The notes beneath the pieces were generated by a model. It saw only the letters and a list, made by a program, of their open reading frames with translations, made no database searches and was not told the DNA's origin. From Anaerolineales bacterium UBA2395 (GTDB taxonomy: Bacteria; Chloroflexota; Anaerolineae; Anaerolineales; Villigracilaceae), in the NCBI GenBank assembly GCA_002343775.1, contig DDSH01000017.1, forward strand, positions 1 to 46,182: a DNA stretch of 46,182 nucleotides, given 5' to 3'. The translations under genes and the position numbers were made by a program. Positions 1 through 7,727 of this stretch are shown in pieces. How positions within the stretch are numbered: the first letter of the stretch is position 1; each line of letters starts with the position of its first letter.

Positions 1-1746
1 GGTGGGGGTCTTGGTGGGGGTGTTCGTGGGGGTTAGCGTGGGAGCCAGCACCTTGGTGGGTGTGGCGAGCGCCTCAGGCGGGTAAAGCTCGCGCATGGCG
101 GCGTACCAACTCATGCCGCTGGTGAGGGCAAAGGTGGTAAAACGTGCGCCTTTGTAGTAGGTGCGCCAGTTCGGCAAAGCGGGCTGACGCTCCCAGCCGT
201 AGGCAGAAGCGAGGGAGGTGACGTCAACCCAGTAGCCGGAGGGGGCGGGGGCATAGTCGCCGCCTTGTTCGTAGGTGCGCGGATCGAGGTCGTAGCGGGC
301 GTACAAGTTCCAGGGGGTGTCGTGAAGCGGTTCACCCAGCGAGCCATCTTGTGTGGCGGCGCGTATGTAGATGCGCCAATAGGTCTGCGCACCGATGTCC
401 TCGCGCATTGCCACGAGCCAGCCGGCATTGGACATGAGCGAGTTGATGGCGAAGGCGCGCCCGGTGTAGAGCCAGTCTTCGTCCATGCCGGGTTCGAGGC
501 TGGTGGTAAGCGGGACGAAGGCGTTTTCGAGGCTGGCGAGGGCGTCCCAGCCGGTTTCCTGCGAGACGCGGCGACGCAGGGCGACGAAGGCTTCATCGAC
601 GAGGTCGTGCAGTTGCGGGTAAGGTGCCTGGACGTTTTCGATGGGGACGACATACCAGCGTTGGTTTGGGACTTCTGCGCCGGGGGTGATGGCGGGTGCC
701 CAGAGCGCGCCAGGGGTGAGGCTTGCAGGGGATTGCAACGAGGCTGGGAGTGGGTTCGGCAGGTCGGCGCTGCCCCACGCAATGCCGCGCACTCGCCCGG
801 TGAGTGGGAGCATGGCGCGTAGCAGACTGCCTTCGAGGTTGTAGGCGGTGAGGAAGGTTTGGTTGGGGGCGCGGATGACGGTTACGATCTGGGTGGCACT
901 TTCGTTCCAAACACCCAGGCTGCCATCGCCGACCCAACGGGCGGAACGGGTGGGTTCGGCGGCATCCCAGATGTATAAGCCATTAAAGCCGATGGCTTGG
1001 GTGGTGGCTGCCCAGAGCAGTTGTGTGCCGCCGGCATTCCAAACAGGGGCGCTTTCGGAAGCATTAGGGGTGTTGCTGAGGTTGATGTAGCGTTCGTCTC
1101 CGGCGAGGTCTAGGTCGGCGAGCCAGATGTCGTTATCACCACTGCGGGAGGAGACGAAGGCGACCTGACGCCCTTCGCCGGGGATCCAGGCGGGGGAATG
1201 GTCGGAGGCGGGGTGTTGTGTGAGGGGGATGATTTCAGCGGTGGTGACGTTGACAATGGCGATCTCGAGATTGTCGTTGACGTAGGTTTCAAAGGCAAGC
1301 CATTGTCCATCGGGAGACCAGGATGGGGCGGAGTCGTAGTGTTGGGAGTTGGTGACCTGGGTTAGGTTGCCGGTTTGCAAGTCCATGAGGTAGAGGTCCC
1401 AGTAGCCGCTGCGGTCTGAGGCGAAGGCGAGTTGTTTGCGGTCGGGGCTGAGGGCGGGGTGGGTGTCGTTCCAGTCGCCGGTGGTGATGCGGGTGATGGG
1501 GAGGATATCTGGCTGGTAGAGGAAGAGGTGGGCGTAGCCGTGCTCTTCGATGGAGAGGATGAGCCATTCGCCCTGTGGGTTGGGCTGGGAGAGGTTAGGC
1601 GTTTCGAGGATCTCTACGATGGGGAGATTTTGGGTGGCGGCAGGGTCGGTTGTGCTGGTGGGCTGGTTGCAGCTGGTGAGCAGGAGGGTGAGGGCGAGCA
1701 AGAGGGTAACGGGGTTTGCTCGTTTGGGTGGAAAATGCAGAGGCAT
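1..1746 (-). CDS. PD40/TolB-type beta-propeller lipoprotein (partial, runs off left edge)
   Basis: An open minus-strand frame starts at the ATG at 1744-1746 and stays open to base 1, giving 582 codons with no stop. It begins with a basic stretch, a hydrophobic segment and the lipobox LLLTSC (Cys26), so it should be an exported, lipid-anchored protein. Residues of about 50-260 carry repeated PD40/WD40-like blades (HPALSPDRKQLAFASD, APSWSPDGQWLAFE, SPAWIPGEGRQVAFVS, APVWNAGGTQLLW). A second region of about 300-560 has a Trp/Tyr-rich domain I do not recognise (RWYVVPIENVQAPYPQLHD, WLYTGRAFAINS). The last visible residues are a Thr-Pro linker (LTPTNTPTKTPT) typical of Chloroflexota surface proteins, so another domain or anchor probably follows outside the window. 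The propeller suggests binding or scaffolding; the ligand is unknown. The gene lies 12 bp downstream of its partner at 1759. Confidence 0.85.
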   Translation of the reverse strand, partial: MPLHFPPKRANPVTLLLALTLLLTSCNQPTSTTDPAATQNLPIVEILETPNLSQPNPQGEWLILSIEEHGYAHLFLYQPDILPITRITTGDWNDTHPALSPDRKQLAFASDRSGYWDLYLMDLQTGNLTQVTNSQHYDSAPSWSPDGQWLAFETYVNDNLEIAIVNVTTAEIIPLTQHPASDHSPAWIPGEGRQVAFVSSRSGDNDIWLADLDLAGDERYINLSNTPNASESAPVWNAGGTQLLWAATTQAIGFNGLYIWDAAEPTRSARWVGDGSLGVWNESATQIVTVIRAPNQTFLTAYNLEGSLLRAMLPLTGRVRGIAWGSADLPNPLPASLQSPASLTPGALWAPAITPGAEVPNQRWYVVPIENVQAPYPQLHDLVDEAFVALRRRVSQETGWDALASLENAFVPLTTSLEPGMDEDWLYTGRAFAINSLMSNAGWLVAMREDIGAQTYWRIYIRAATQDGSLGEPLHDTPWNLYARYDLDPRTYEQGGDYAPAPSGYWVDVTSLASAYGWERQPALPNWRTYYKGARFTTFALTSGMSWYAAMRELYPPEALATPTKVLAPTLTPTNTPTKTPT

Positions 1747-1758
1747 GGATGAGGTCTG

Positions 1759-2130
1759 TTAGGGGGTATCCGGCCGCGGGTCGGGTTGAGGCGGGTTTAC
1801 ATCCAGAACATATTGGACGGGTTCGGCGGTGGGTCCTTCGGGGTAGTACAGTCTGGCGGTGAGGGTGTAGGGGCTATGGTGTTCGCCACGGATGTGCATG
1901 GTGAGTTCGAGATTCCAGCTGAGAGGTTCGACGATGCTGGTCGTGGCAATCTCTTCGTTTTGGGCGTTGGTGAGGGTGATTTCGATGTAGGGGCGCTTTT
2001 GGAAGGGGGTGACGTTGAGGTTGACTCGCAGGCGCCGCCCATCGGGGTAGGGTTCGGCGGTGAGGACGGTGATGCGCGTCTCTTCTGGGACGGTACGGGT
2101 GAGGTTGTCTTCGGGGAAGAAAAATTCCAT
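1759..2130 (-). CDS. small conserved hypothetical protein, beta-rich
   Basis: This 123-residue protein has no signal peptide and no membrane segment. Its sequence alternates short beta-like strands (RRLRVNLNVTP, RPYIEITLTNAQ, YTLTARLYYPEG) and ends in a Pro/Asp-rich tail. That pattern suggests an immunoglobulin-like or C2-like fold, but I do not recognise a named family. It lies 12 bp upstream of the propeller lipoprotein on the same strand, so the two are probably co-transcribed and the small protein may be a cytoplasmic partner. No Shine-Dalgarno sequence is visible. A TATAAT box ends 6 nt before the ATG, which suggests a leaderless message. The opposite-strand frame at 1786-2202 is a shadow. 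Confidence 0.7.
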   Translation of the reverse strand: MEFFFPEDNLTRTVPEETRITVLTAEPYPDGRRLRVNLNVTPFQKRPYIEITLTNAQNEEIATTSIVEPLSWNLELTMHIRGEHHSPYTLTARLYYPEGPTAEPVQYVLDVNPPQPDPRPDTP

Positions 2131-2136
2131 GGGTGG

Positions 2137-2142
2137 ATTATA
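2137..2142 (-). promoter_or_regulatory. -10 box for leaderless gene at 2130
   Basis: The minus strand reads TATAAT, then 6 nt, then the ATG of the gene starting at 2130. No good -35 element is visible 16-18 bp upstream. Transcription would start at or next to the A of the ATG. Confidence 0.5.
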
Positions 2143-2337
2143 CCTTGTGGGGTTGGGGGCGGTTTGGTTGTGTGCGTGAGAGTTGGATTACAGTTTCATT
2201 AGGAGGAAGGATGTTGAAGGTGGCTTATCGAAACCATACATACGAGTACATGGTGTTTTTGAAGAAAGAGGGGGTTATGGGGTGAATTTGTTTTTGGGGG
2301 TATCATTGCACTTTCCAAACCTGTTCCGAAGGAATCC

Positions 2338-3828
2338 ATGTCCAAAAATCGAATCATTCTCGTCACCATTGGGATCATGCTCAGCTTGTTCCTCGCCTCG
2401 ATGGAATCGACCGTCGTCGCCACCGCCATGCCAACCATCGTCGGTCAACTTGGCGGGCTGGAGCATTACTCGTGGGTCTTCTCTGCCTACATGCTGGCAT
2501 CCACCACCACCGTCCCGCTCTACGGAAAACTCTCTGACCTGTATGGCAGGCGCAACCTGTACCTCTTTGCCATGCTGCTGTTCCTCACCGGTTCCATCCT
2601 GTGCGGACAAGCCCAAACCATGACTCAGCTCGTCCTCGCCCGCGCCTTGCAAGGGATCGGCGCAGGCGGCATCATGCCGCTGGCATTCATTCTCATTGGT
2701 GAAATGTTCACCCTCGAACAACGCGCCAAAATGCAGGGATTTTTCTCCGGCGTGTGGGGCGTCTCCTCCATTGCGGGTCCGCTGTTGGGCGGTTTCATCG
2801 TCGACCAGCTTTCCTGGCAATGGGTCTTCTACGTCAACATCCTGCCGGGGCTGCTGGCTGCGGCGTTGGTCGCTTTTGCATGGCGCGACCAGCCCCGAGG
2901 TCAGGAAAGACCCGTGGTGGATTATCTCGGCGCAGTCCTGCTGACCGCCAGTATCGTCACCTTGCTGGTCGGGCTGACGGATACAGGCATCGCTTCGAAC
3001 TGGGTTTTGATCGTCGTTGCCGCGATCCTGTTCATCCTGCTCCTTTGGGTGGAGAGTCGCGCAACAGACCCGATCCTGCCGGTACATCTCTTTCGCTTCG
3101 ACCGGCTGTTCGCGTCATCCATTGCGCATGGCGTTTTCTCAGGCTGGGCATTGTTCGGCGTGGTCTCGTTCATTCCGCTGTTCGTGCAATCGGTGATGGG
3201 CACCAGCGCCACGCAAGCCGGGCTGACCATCACCCCCCTGCTGCTGGGCTGGGTGACCGCAAGCATCATCGGCACACGGCTGCTGTTACGCACCGGCTAT
3301 TACAAACTGGCGCTCAGCGGCACATCACTTTTGTTCGTCGGTGCAGTGCTGCTTTCGCAGGTCGGCGCGGAAACCAGTCAGACCCTCCTGATGGTCTTCA
3401 TTACGGTGATGGGCGTTGGCATGGGGCTCTCCATCCCGTCGTTCCTCATTGCGGTGCAAACCACAGTGGAGCGGCGTTTCCTCGGCACAGCCACATCCAC
3501 GATGCAATTCAGCCGCTCCATCGGCGGGACATTGGGAGTCAGCGTGATGGGCGCGGCATTGGCAACCCGCCTCGCCGCCAACCTTTCCGCTTCAGGCTTG
3601 GACCCGGAACTGGTCTCGCAACTCCTTGACCCTCTCCCCGGTTCCGAAGCGGTGATCGACTCCAGCCTGCGGTTCGCCGTCGCAGATGCCATCAACATCG
3701 TTTTCGTCATCGCTTTGGGGGCAGCGGTTCTGGCACTGACAACCGTACTCTTCTTCACCCCGCGCATCGACTTGAAAGAGAAAAAATCCGTATCCGAAGA
3801 CCCCTCCCTGCCCATCAGCGCGGATTAA
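2338..3828 (+). CDS. DHA2-family MFS drug/proton antiporter (EmrB/QacA type)
   Basis: This 496-residue polytopic membrane protein has the length and about 14 hydrophobic segments expected of the DHA2 branch of the major facilitator superfamily, which exports drugs or metabolites with proton motive force. Family motifs are in order: the D1-like motif SMESTVVATAMPTI (residues 21-34), motif A GKLSDLYGRR (63-72), the motif B Arg in LARALQGIGAG (Arg102), and the antiporter motif C GVWGVSSIAGPLLGG (138-152). The start is supported by AAGGA about 6 nt upstream, and a possible -10 (TATCAT) lies at 2301. The gene stands alone and ends in a bidirectional terminator shared with serC. No regulator gene is adjacent, so the substrate cannot be inferred. 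Confidence 0.93.
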   Translation: MSKNRIILVTIGIMLSLFLASMESTVVATAMPTIVGQLGGLEHYSWVFSAYMLASTTTVPLYGKLSDLYGRRNLYLFAMLLFLTGSILCGQAQTMTQLVLARALQGIGAGGIMPLAFILIGEMFTLEQRAKMQGFFSGVWGVSSIAGPLLGGFIVDQLSWQWVFYVNILPGLLAAALVAFAWRDQPRGQERPVVDYLGAVLLTASIVTLLVGLTDTGIASNWVLIVVAAILFILLLWVESRATDPILPVHLFRFDRLFASSIAHGVFSGWALFGVVSFIPLFVQSVMGTSATQAGLTITPLLLGWVTASIIGTRLLLRTGYYKLALSGTSLLFVGAVLLSQVGAETSQTLLMVFITVMGVGMGLSIPSFLIAVQTTVERRFLGTATSTMQFSRSIGGTLGVSVMGAALATRLAANLSASGLDPELVSQLLDPLPGSEAVIDSSLRFAVADAINIVFVIALGAAVLALTTVLFFTPRIDLKEKKSVSEDPSLPISAD

Positions 3829-3830
3829 AA

Positions 3831-3858
3831 AAAGACCTCCGAGAGTTCGGAGGTCTTT
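3831..3858. terminator. bidirectional rho-independent terminator
   Basis: A perfect 12-bp stem (AAAGACCTCCGA / TCGGAGGTCTTT) encloses the 4-nt loop GAGT. The A-rich and T-rich flanks allow termination of the MFS gene on the plus strand and serC on the minus strand. Confidence 0.9.
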
Positions 3859-3870
3859 ATCTTTTACAAA

Positions 3871-4962
3871 CTACCCGTTCTTTTTCTGAAATTCCTTCAT
3901 AAACTGAACCAGCGCCTGCGTGCCTTCGAGGGTCATGGCATTGTAAATGGAGGCGCGCATCCCGCCGACGGAACGATGTCCCTTCAAGCCGATCAGATCG
4001 TTCTTCTTGGCTTCCTTTGCGAAGGCATCTTCCAACTCTTCGCTCGGCAGTCGGAACGGAATGTTCATAAGCGAGCGGGCTTCGGGCTGGGCATGTCCGC
4101 GATAGAACCCACCGCTCTCGTCGATTGCTTTGTAGACCAGGTCGGCTTTGGCGCGGTTGGTCTTTTCAATTGCCGCAAGACCGCCCATCTTCTTCGCCCA
4201 CTTAAACACCAGCCCCACCATGTAAATGGCAAAGGATGGCGGCGTGTTGTGCAGCGACCCGCTTTCGGCGAGAGTCTTGTAATCCAACATCACGGGCAGG
4301 TTTTCCGGCACGCGTGCGATCATATCGTCACGGATGATGACCACGGTCGTTCCCGACGGACCGGCGTTCTTCTGCGCACCGGCGTAGATCAACGCATATT
4401 TTGAAACGTCAATGGGATGGCTGATGAAATCAGAAGAAACGTCACAAACCAACGGCACACCCGCAGGCGGGGTCGGCTCGGTGAAAAATTCCACGCCGTG
4501 GATGGTCTCGTTGGAAGTGAAATGCAGGTACGCCGCCTTCGGGTCGAGGTCGAGGCTCTTGGGCAGGCAGTTGAAGCCGTCCGCTTCGGTATTGGCAGCC
4601 ACATGCACCGCGCCAAGTTTCTTCGATTCCTTCACCGCGGTCTTGCTCCACGAACCGGTCACAATGTAATCGGCGGAAGCGCCCGCCGGACGCAGGTTCA
4701 TCGGCACCATCGTAAACTGAAGCGTCGCGCCGCCCTGCAGGAACATCACCTTATAGTTGGCAGGGATTCCAAGCAGTTCGCGCAAATCCGCTTCTGCGGT
4801 CTGGATCACGCCTTCGAACTCCTTCGAGCGATGACTGATCTCCATCACCGACATACCCGTCCCCTTGTAGTCGAGGAATTCCGCCTGCGCTTCCTGCAAC
4901 ACTTCCAACGGCAGGACAGCCGGACCGGGGTTGAAATTATAGACACGCTTTAAATCAGACAT
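3871..4962 (-). CDS. serC: phosphoserine aminotransferase
   Basis: SerC converts 3-phosphohydroxypyruvate and glutamate to O-phosphoserine, the second step of serine synthesis, using PLP. The 363-residue length matches the family. Visible landmarks are the N-terminal NFNPGPAVLP, the substrate/PLP region EISHRSKEF (41-49) and FLQGGAT (74-80), DVSSDFISHPID, the Schiff-base Lys198 in YAGAQKNAGPSG, and the C-terminal GHRSVGGMRASIYNA. Translation starts at 4962, with AGGAG about 11 nt upstream on the minus strand. It is transcribed divergently from serA from its own promoter about 180 bp upstream, so the two serine genes are probably controlled from one shared regulatory region. Confidence 0.97.
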   Translation of the reverse strand: MSDLKRVYNFNPGPAVLPLEVLQEAQAEFLDYKGTGMSVMEISHRSKEFEGVIQTAEADLRELLGIPANYKVMFLQGGATLQFTMVPMNLRPAGASADYIVTGSWSKTAVKESKKLGAVHVAANTEADGFNCLPKSLDLDPKAAYLHFTSNETIHGVEFFTEPTPPAGVPLVCDVSSDFISHPIDVSKYALIYAGAQKNAGPSGTTVVIIRDDMIARVPENLPVMLDYKTLAESGSLHNTPPSFAIYMVGLVFKWAKKMGGLAAIEKTNRAKADLVYKAIDESGGFYRGHAQPEARSLMNIPFRLPSEELEDAFAKEAKKNDLIGLKGHRSVGGMRASIYNAMTLEGTQALVQFMKEFQKKNG

Positions 4963-5141
4963 GGACTGGGACTCCTATTTTGATTGATACGCCTTTTCCC
5001 GGACCTTTGCCTGAATCTGTTCCGAACGGCTTTTCCCAACACTGTGGGCGGGTGCGTCATCTCTGGAACATTGGCAACATCCGTCGAGGCAAATATGTTT
5101 AGTCAACTCACTCTGACGCACTCCATAATTCCATTCAACTC

Positions 5142-5170
5142 ATTATATATTTTGTCAGACAAATTCACAA
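5142..5170 (-). promoter_or_regulatory. serC promoter, sigma-70-like
   Basis: On the minus strand TTGTGA (5165-5170) and TATAAT (5142-5147) are separated by exactly 17 bp. The predicted start near 5135 would give serC a leader of about 170 nt. The spacer contains the palindrome at 5151-5163. The rest of the 410-bp intergenic region (4963-5372) holds the serA promoter and leader; no gene was seen in it. Confidence 0.7.
5151..5163. promoter_or_regulatory. palindromic operator candidate in serC promoter
   Basis: TTTGTC-A-GACAAA is a perfect 13-bp inverted repeat lying inside the spacer of the serC promoter and about 42 bp upstream of the serA -35. A bound protein would block serC and could also affect serA. 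The regulator is unknown. Confidence 0.45.
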
Positions 5171-5205
5171 GAACAATTGACACGACTCCCGCCTGATTTA
5201 TGTCG

Positions 5206-5234
5206 TTGACAAAGCCTATCCCCGTTGTTAGAAT
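5206..5234 (+). promoter_or_regulatory. serA promoter, sigma-70-like
   Basis: A consensus TTGACA (5206-5211), a 17-bp spacer and TAGAAT (5229-5234) form a near-ideal promoter. Transcription would start near 5241 and give serA a leader of about 132 nt that contains the hairpin at 5262-5300. Confidence 0.75.
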
Positions 5235-5261
5235 GACCGGCGTGTTGCGATTGTTTTCACA

Positions 5262-5300
5262 AACAGGAACGCAGCCGGGCTCGCCGGTTGGGTTCCTGTT
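5262..5300 (+). other. strong leader hairpin upstream of serA
   Basis: AACAGGAAC (5262-5270) pairs perfectly with GTTCCTGTT (5292-5300). An inner helix AGCCGG/CCGGTT (one G-U pair) continues the stem, and ATTAATTT follows. A smaller hairpin (CGTACC 5315-5320 with GGTACG 5340-5345) lies between it and the AGGAG at 5361. This could be an attenuator or a stability element. No T-box consensus was found. Confidence 0.5.
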
Positions 5301-5372
5301 ATTAATTTCCACCACGTACCATGGCTTTAACAAAGTGCGGGTACGACATGAAATACATTCAGGAGAAAACCA

Positions 5373-6281
5373 ATGAAAATCATTATCTGCGACAAGACCG
5401 AAAAAGAGTACATCGAGCAGATGCGCGCCGCCGGGCTGACCGTGGATGTCCGGGATGACATCACCCCCGAAGACCTGATGAAAGAACTGCCCAACTACGA
5501 CGGCATGGTCGTCCGCTCACGCACCAAAGTGCGCAAAGACCTGATCGACGTGTGCCCCAATCTCAAGGTCATCGTGCGCGGGGGAGCCGGTCTCGACACC
5601 ATCGACCACGAATACGCAAAATCCAAGGGCATTGCGGTCATGAACACGCCGCTTGCCAACTCCAAATCCGTTGCAGAACTTGCCATCGGCTACATGCTTA
5701 TGCTGGCGCGCTCGCTCTATGCGGCATCTGCCACCATGAAAGCCGAAAAATGGGAAAAGAAAGCCTTCAACGGCGATGAGATCGGCGGCAAAACCCTCGG
5801 TCTGATCGGCATCGGCAACATCGGCAAAGAAACCGCCAAACGTGCCATCGCCATGGAAATGTCCGTGGTCGCCTATGACCCCTACGTCACCGAAGCGCCG
5901 AACGGGATCAAACTCGTCAGCCTCGACGAACTGCTCGCCCAGGCAGACTACATCAGCCTGCACCTGCCCAAGACCAAAGAATCCGCGAACATGATCGGCG
6001 CGAAGCAATTCTCCAAAATGAAGACCGGCGTCCGCATCATCAACTGCGCGCGCGGCGGCATCGTCAACGAAGATGCACTCTACGAAGCGCTGACCAGTGG
6101 CAAGGTCGCCGGAGCCGCGTTGGATGTCTTTAACGAAGAGCCCCCCACCGACTGGAAACTTGCCAAGCTCGACAACGTCATCGCATCCCCGCACATCGGC
6201 GCCGCCACCAAAGAAGCCCAGGCTCGCGTCGGCGCGGAAGTGGCAGAGAAGTTGATCGCGTTCTCGAAGAACGGACATTAA
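5373..6281 (+). CDS. serA: D-3-phosphoglycerate dehydrogenase, short ACT-less form
   Basis: SerA oxidises 3-phosphoglycerate to 3-phosphohydroxypyruvate with NAD+, the entry step of serine synthesis. The 302-residue protein contains only the catalytic and NAD-binding domains of the 2-hydroxyacid dehydrogenase family. The C-terminal ACT or ASB regulatory domain of long SerA forms is absent, so classical allosteric serine feedback is unlikely. Visible landmarks are VRGGAGLDTID (68-78), the Rossmann motif GIGNIG (146-151), catalytic Arg227 in NCARGG, Glu256 in NEEPP and His274 in SPHIGAAT. AGGAG lies 7 nt before the ATG. The DUF1015 gene follows after 60 bp. No serB-like phosphatase is visible nearby. 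Confidence 0.96.
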   Translation: MKIIICDKTEKEYIEQMRAAGLTVDVRDDITPEDLMKELPNYDGMVVRSRTKVRKDLIDVCPNLKVIVRGGAGLDTIDHEYAKSKGIAVMNTPLANSKSVAELAIGYMLMLARSLYAASATMKAEKWEKKAFNGDEIGGKTLGLIGIGNIGKETAKRAIAMEMSVVAYDPYVTEAPNGIKLVSLDELLAQADYISLHLPKTKESANMIGAKQFSKMKTGVRIINCARGGIVNEDALYEALTSGKVAGAALDVFNEEPPTDWKLAKLDNVIASPHIGAATKEAQARVGAEVAEKLIAFSKNGH

Positions 6282-6294
6282 TTTATAAATTTAT

Positions 6295-6322
6295 GTAGGG
6301 GCACGATGTATCGTGCCCCTAC
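6295..6322. repeat. GTAGGGGC-type palindrome between serA and DUF1015 gene
   Basis: GTAGGGGCACGAT and its exact complement ATCGTGCCCCTAC surround a 2-nt loop. The outer GTAGGGGC/GCCCCTAC ends are shared with the inverted repeat at 22869-22931, so this looks like a small dispersed (REP-like) element. No T-tract follows, so it is not a typical terminator. Confidence 0.7.
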
Positions 6323-6341
6323 GATTTAATGGAGGCAACCC

Positions 6342-7661
6342 ATGAAGATCATTAGCGACATCGGCATTCAGATTCCCCAGATATATCTTCCCAAACCCGG
6401 CGTCGACCTGCACAAGTGGGCGGTCATCGCGTGCGACCAATTCACCTCCGAGCCGGAATATTGGCATGAAGTGGAGAAGATCGTCGGCGATGCACCTTCC
6501 ACGCTCAAGTTGACCTTTCCCGAAGTGTATTTGGAGCAGCCGGGCGGCGAAGAACGCATCCAACATATCCAATTGGCTATGCGCAAATCAATGGATGATG
6601 GTGTACTTCAACCTCACGACGGGTTTGTGTATGTCGAACGCACCATCAACGGCAAGACGCGCAAAGGCGTCATGCTGTGCCTCGACCTCGAATGCTATGA
6701 TTTCAACAAAGGCTCCTCCAGCCTGATCCGCGCCACCGAAGGCACGATCATCGACCGCCTGCCGCCGCGCATGAAGATCCGCGAAGGCGCGCTGCTTGAA
6801 TTCCCACACATCCTCGTACTGATCGATGACCCGAATAAAACCGTCATCGAACCGTTGACCGCCGCGAAATCCAAGTTCGACAAACTGTATGACTTCGACC
6901 TGATGTTGGATAGCGGTCATCTCGCGGGCTATGCCGTCAATGCGGATTTTGAGAATCAAGTCGTCGAAGCCCTGCGCGGGCTCGCCAAGCCCGAAACCTT
7001 CGCATCAAAATATGACCTGGAAGCGAATCTTCCCATTTTGCTTTTTGCCATGGGCGACGGCAATCACTCGCTCGCCACCGCCAAAGCCATCTGGGAAAAG
7101 ATCAAAGGCGAGGTCGGCATGGATCACCCGGCACGCTACGCGTTGGTCGAGATCGAAAACGTCCACGATGAGGCGTTGGAGTTCGAGCCGATCCACCGTG
7201 TGTTGTTCGGGTTGAAGAAAGATATCTTCGCCGAAATGCAGTCCTTTTTCGGCGCGAATTACAAATACTCCCCCATCGCCAGCGGCGCAGACATGATCCA
7301 GCAGGTGGACAATGCCGATGGTGAGAAACAACTCATCGGCGTGGTCGGAGGCGGTCAGCAATTTGGCGTGATCGAGATATCCAATCCACCCACCAATCTG
7401 GCGGTCGGCACGCTGCAATCCTTCCTCGATGGCTTCGTGAAAAATGGCGGCGCGGAAAAAATTGACTATGTCCACGGCGAAGATGTGGTCGAACGCCTGT
7501 CACTTCAAAACGGGAACGTCGGCTTTTACCTCGCCGGAATGCACAAGAACGAACTGTTCAAGACCGTCATCCTCGATGGCGCCCTGCCGCGCAAGACCTT
7601 CTCGATGGGTGAAGCCCGCGAGAAACGTTTTTACATGGAAGCGAGAAAGATCACGAAGTAG
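6342..7661 (+). CDS. DUF1015 family protein, serine-locus associated
   Basis: This 439-residue soluble protein matches the DUF1015 family, with AVIACDQFTSEPEYW near the N-terminus and the hallmark GDGNHSLATAKA at about residues 231-242. Relatives are often annotated as SpoOJ/ParB-like. They occur next to serC and serA in clostridia and other anaerobes, and that arrangement is repeated here. The biochemical role is not established to my knowledge. Because the ParB-like fold is also used by ADP- or ATP-dependent free serine kinases, a role in serine/phosphoserine metabolism is a reasonable inference, not something the sequence proves. A strong GGAGG lies 6 nt before the ATG. The gene ends at a bidirectional terminator. 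Confidence 0.85.
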   Translation: MKIISDIGIQIPQIYLPKPGVDLHKWAVIACDQFTSEPEYWHEVEKIVGDAPSTLKLTFPEVYLEQPGGEERIQHIQLAMRKSMDDGVLQPHDGFVYVERTINGKTRKGVMLCLDLECYDFNKGSSSLIRATEGTIIDRLPPRMKIREGALLEFPHILVLIDDPNKTVIEPLTAAKSKFDKLYDFDLMLDSGHLAGYAVNADFENQVVEALRGLAKPETFASKYDLEANLPILLFAMGDGNHSLATAKAIWEKIKGEVGMDHPARYALVEIENVHDEALEFEPIHRVLFGLKKDIFAEMQSFFGANYKYSPIASGADMIQQVDNADGEKQLIGVVGGGQQFGVIEISNPPTNLAVGTLQSFLDGFVKNGGAEKIDYVHGEDVVERLSLQNGNVGFYLAGMHKNELFKTVILDGALPRKTFSMGEAREKRFYMEARKITK

Positions 7662-7673
7662 TTGATCATGAAC

Positions 7674-7707
7674 AAAAAGGCGGCTGTTATAAAACAGCCG
7701 CCTTTTT
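7674..7707. terminator. bidirectional terminator
   Basis: A perfect 15-bp stem (AAAAAGGCGGCTGTT / AACAGCCGCCTTTTT) has the loop ATAA. It separates the DUF1015 gene from the convergent membrane-protein gene at 7728. Confidence 0.93.
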
Positions 7708-7727
7708 GATTCCAAGAAGTTGTGAAA

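Noticed and set aside
265..822. Plus-strand open frame of 185 codons
   Set aside because: It is antisense to the propeller lipoprotein, whose frame has a signal peptide, PD40 motifs and a Thr-Pro linker; the plus-strand product has no recognisable features.
2275..3087. Minus-strand open frame of 270 codons
   Set aside because: It is antisense to the MFS transporter and its product is a Gln/Asp/His-rich shadow of transmembrane codons.
5103..5333. Minus-strand open frame of 76 codons in the serC-serA gap
   Set aside because: It covers both promoters and the leader hairpin and has no recognisable motif or ribosome-binding site.
5241..5372. T-box riboswitch upstream of serA
   Set aside because: The leader is only about 132 nt and lacks the T-box consensus (AGGGTGGNACCGCG) and a Ser specifier loop; only generic hairpins are visible.
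5517..6278. Minus-strand open frame of 253 codons opposite serA
   Set aside because: Gly/Phe/Asp-rich shadow of a clearly conserved dehydrogenase; no ribosome-binding site or homologous motif.
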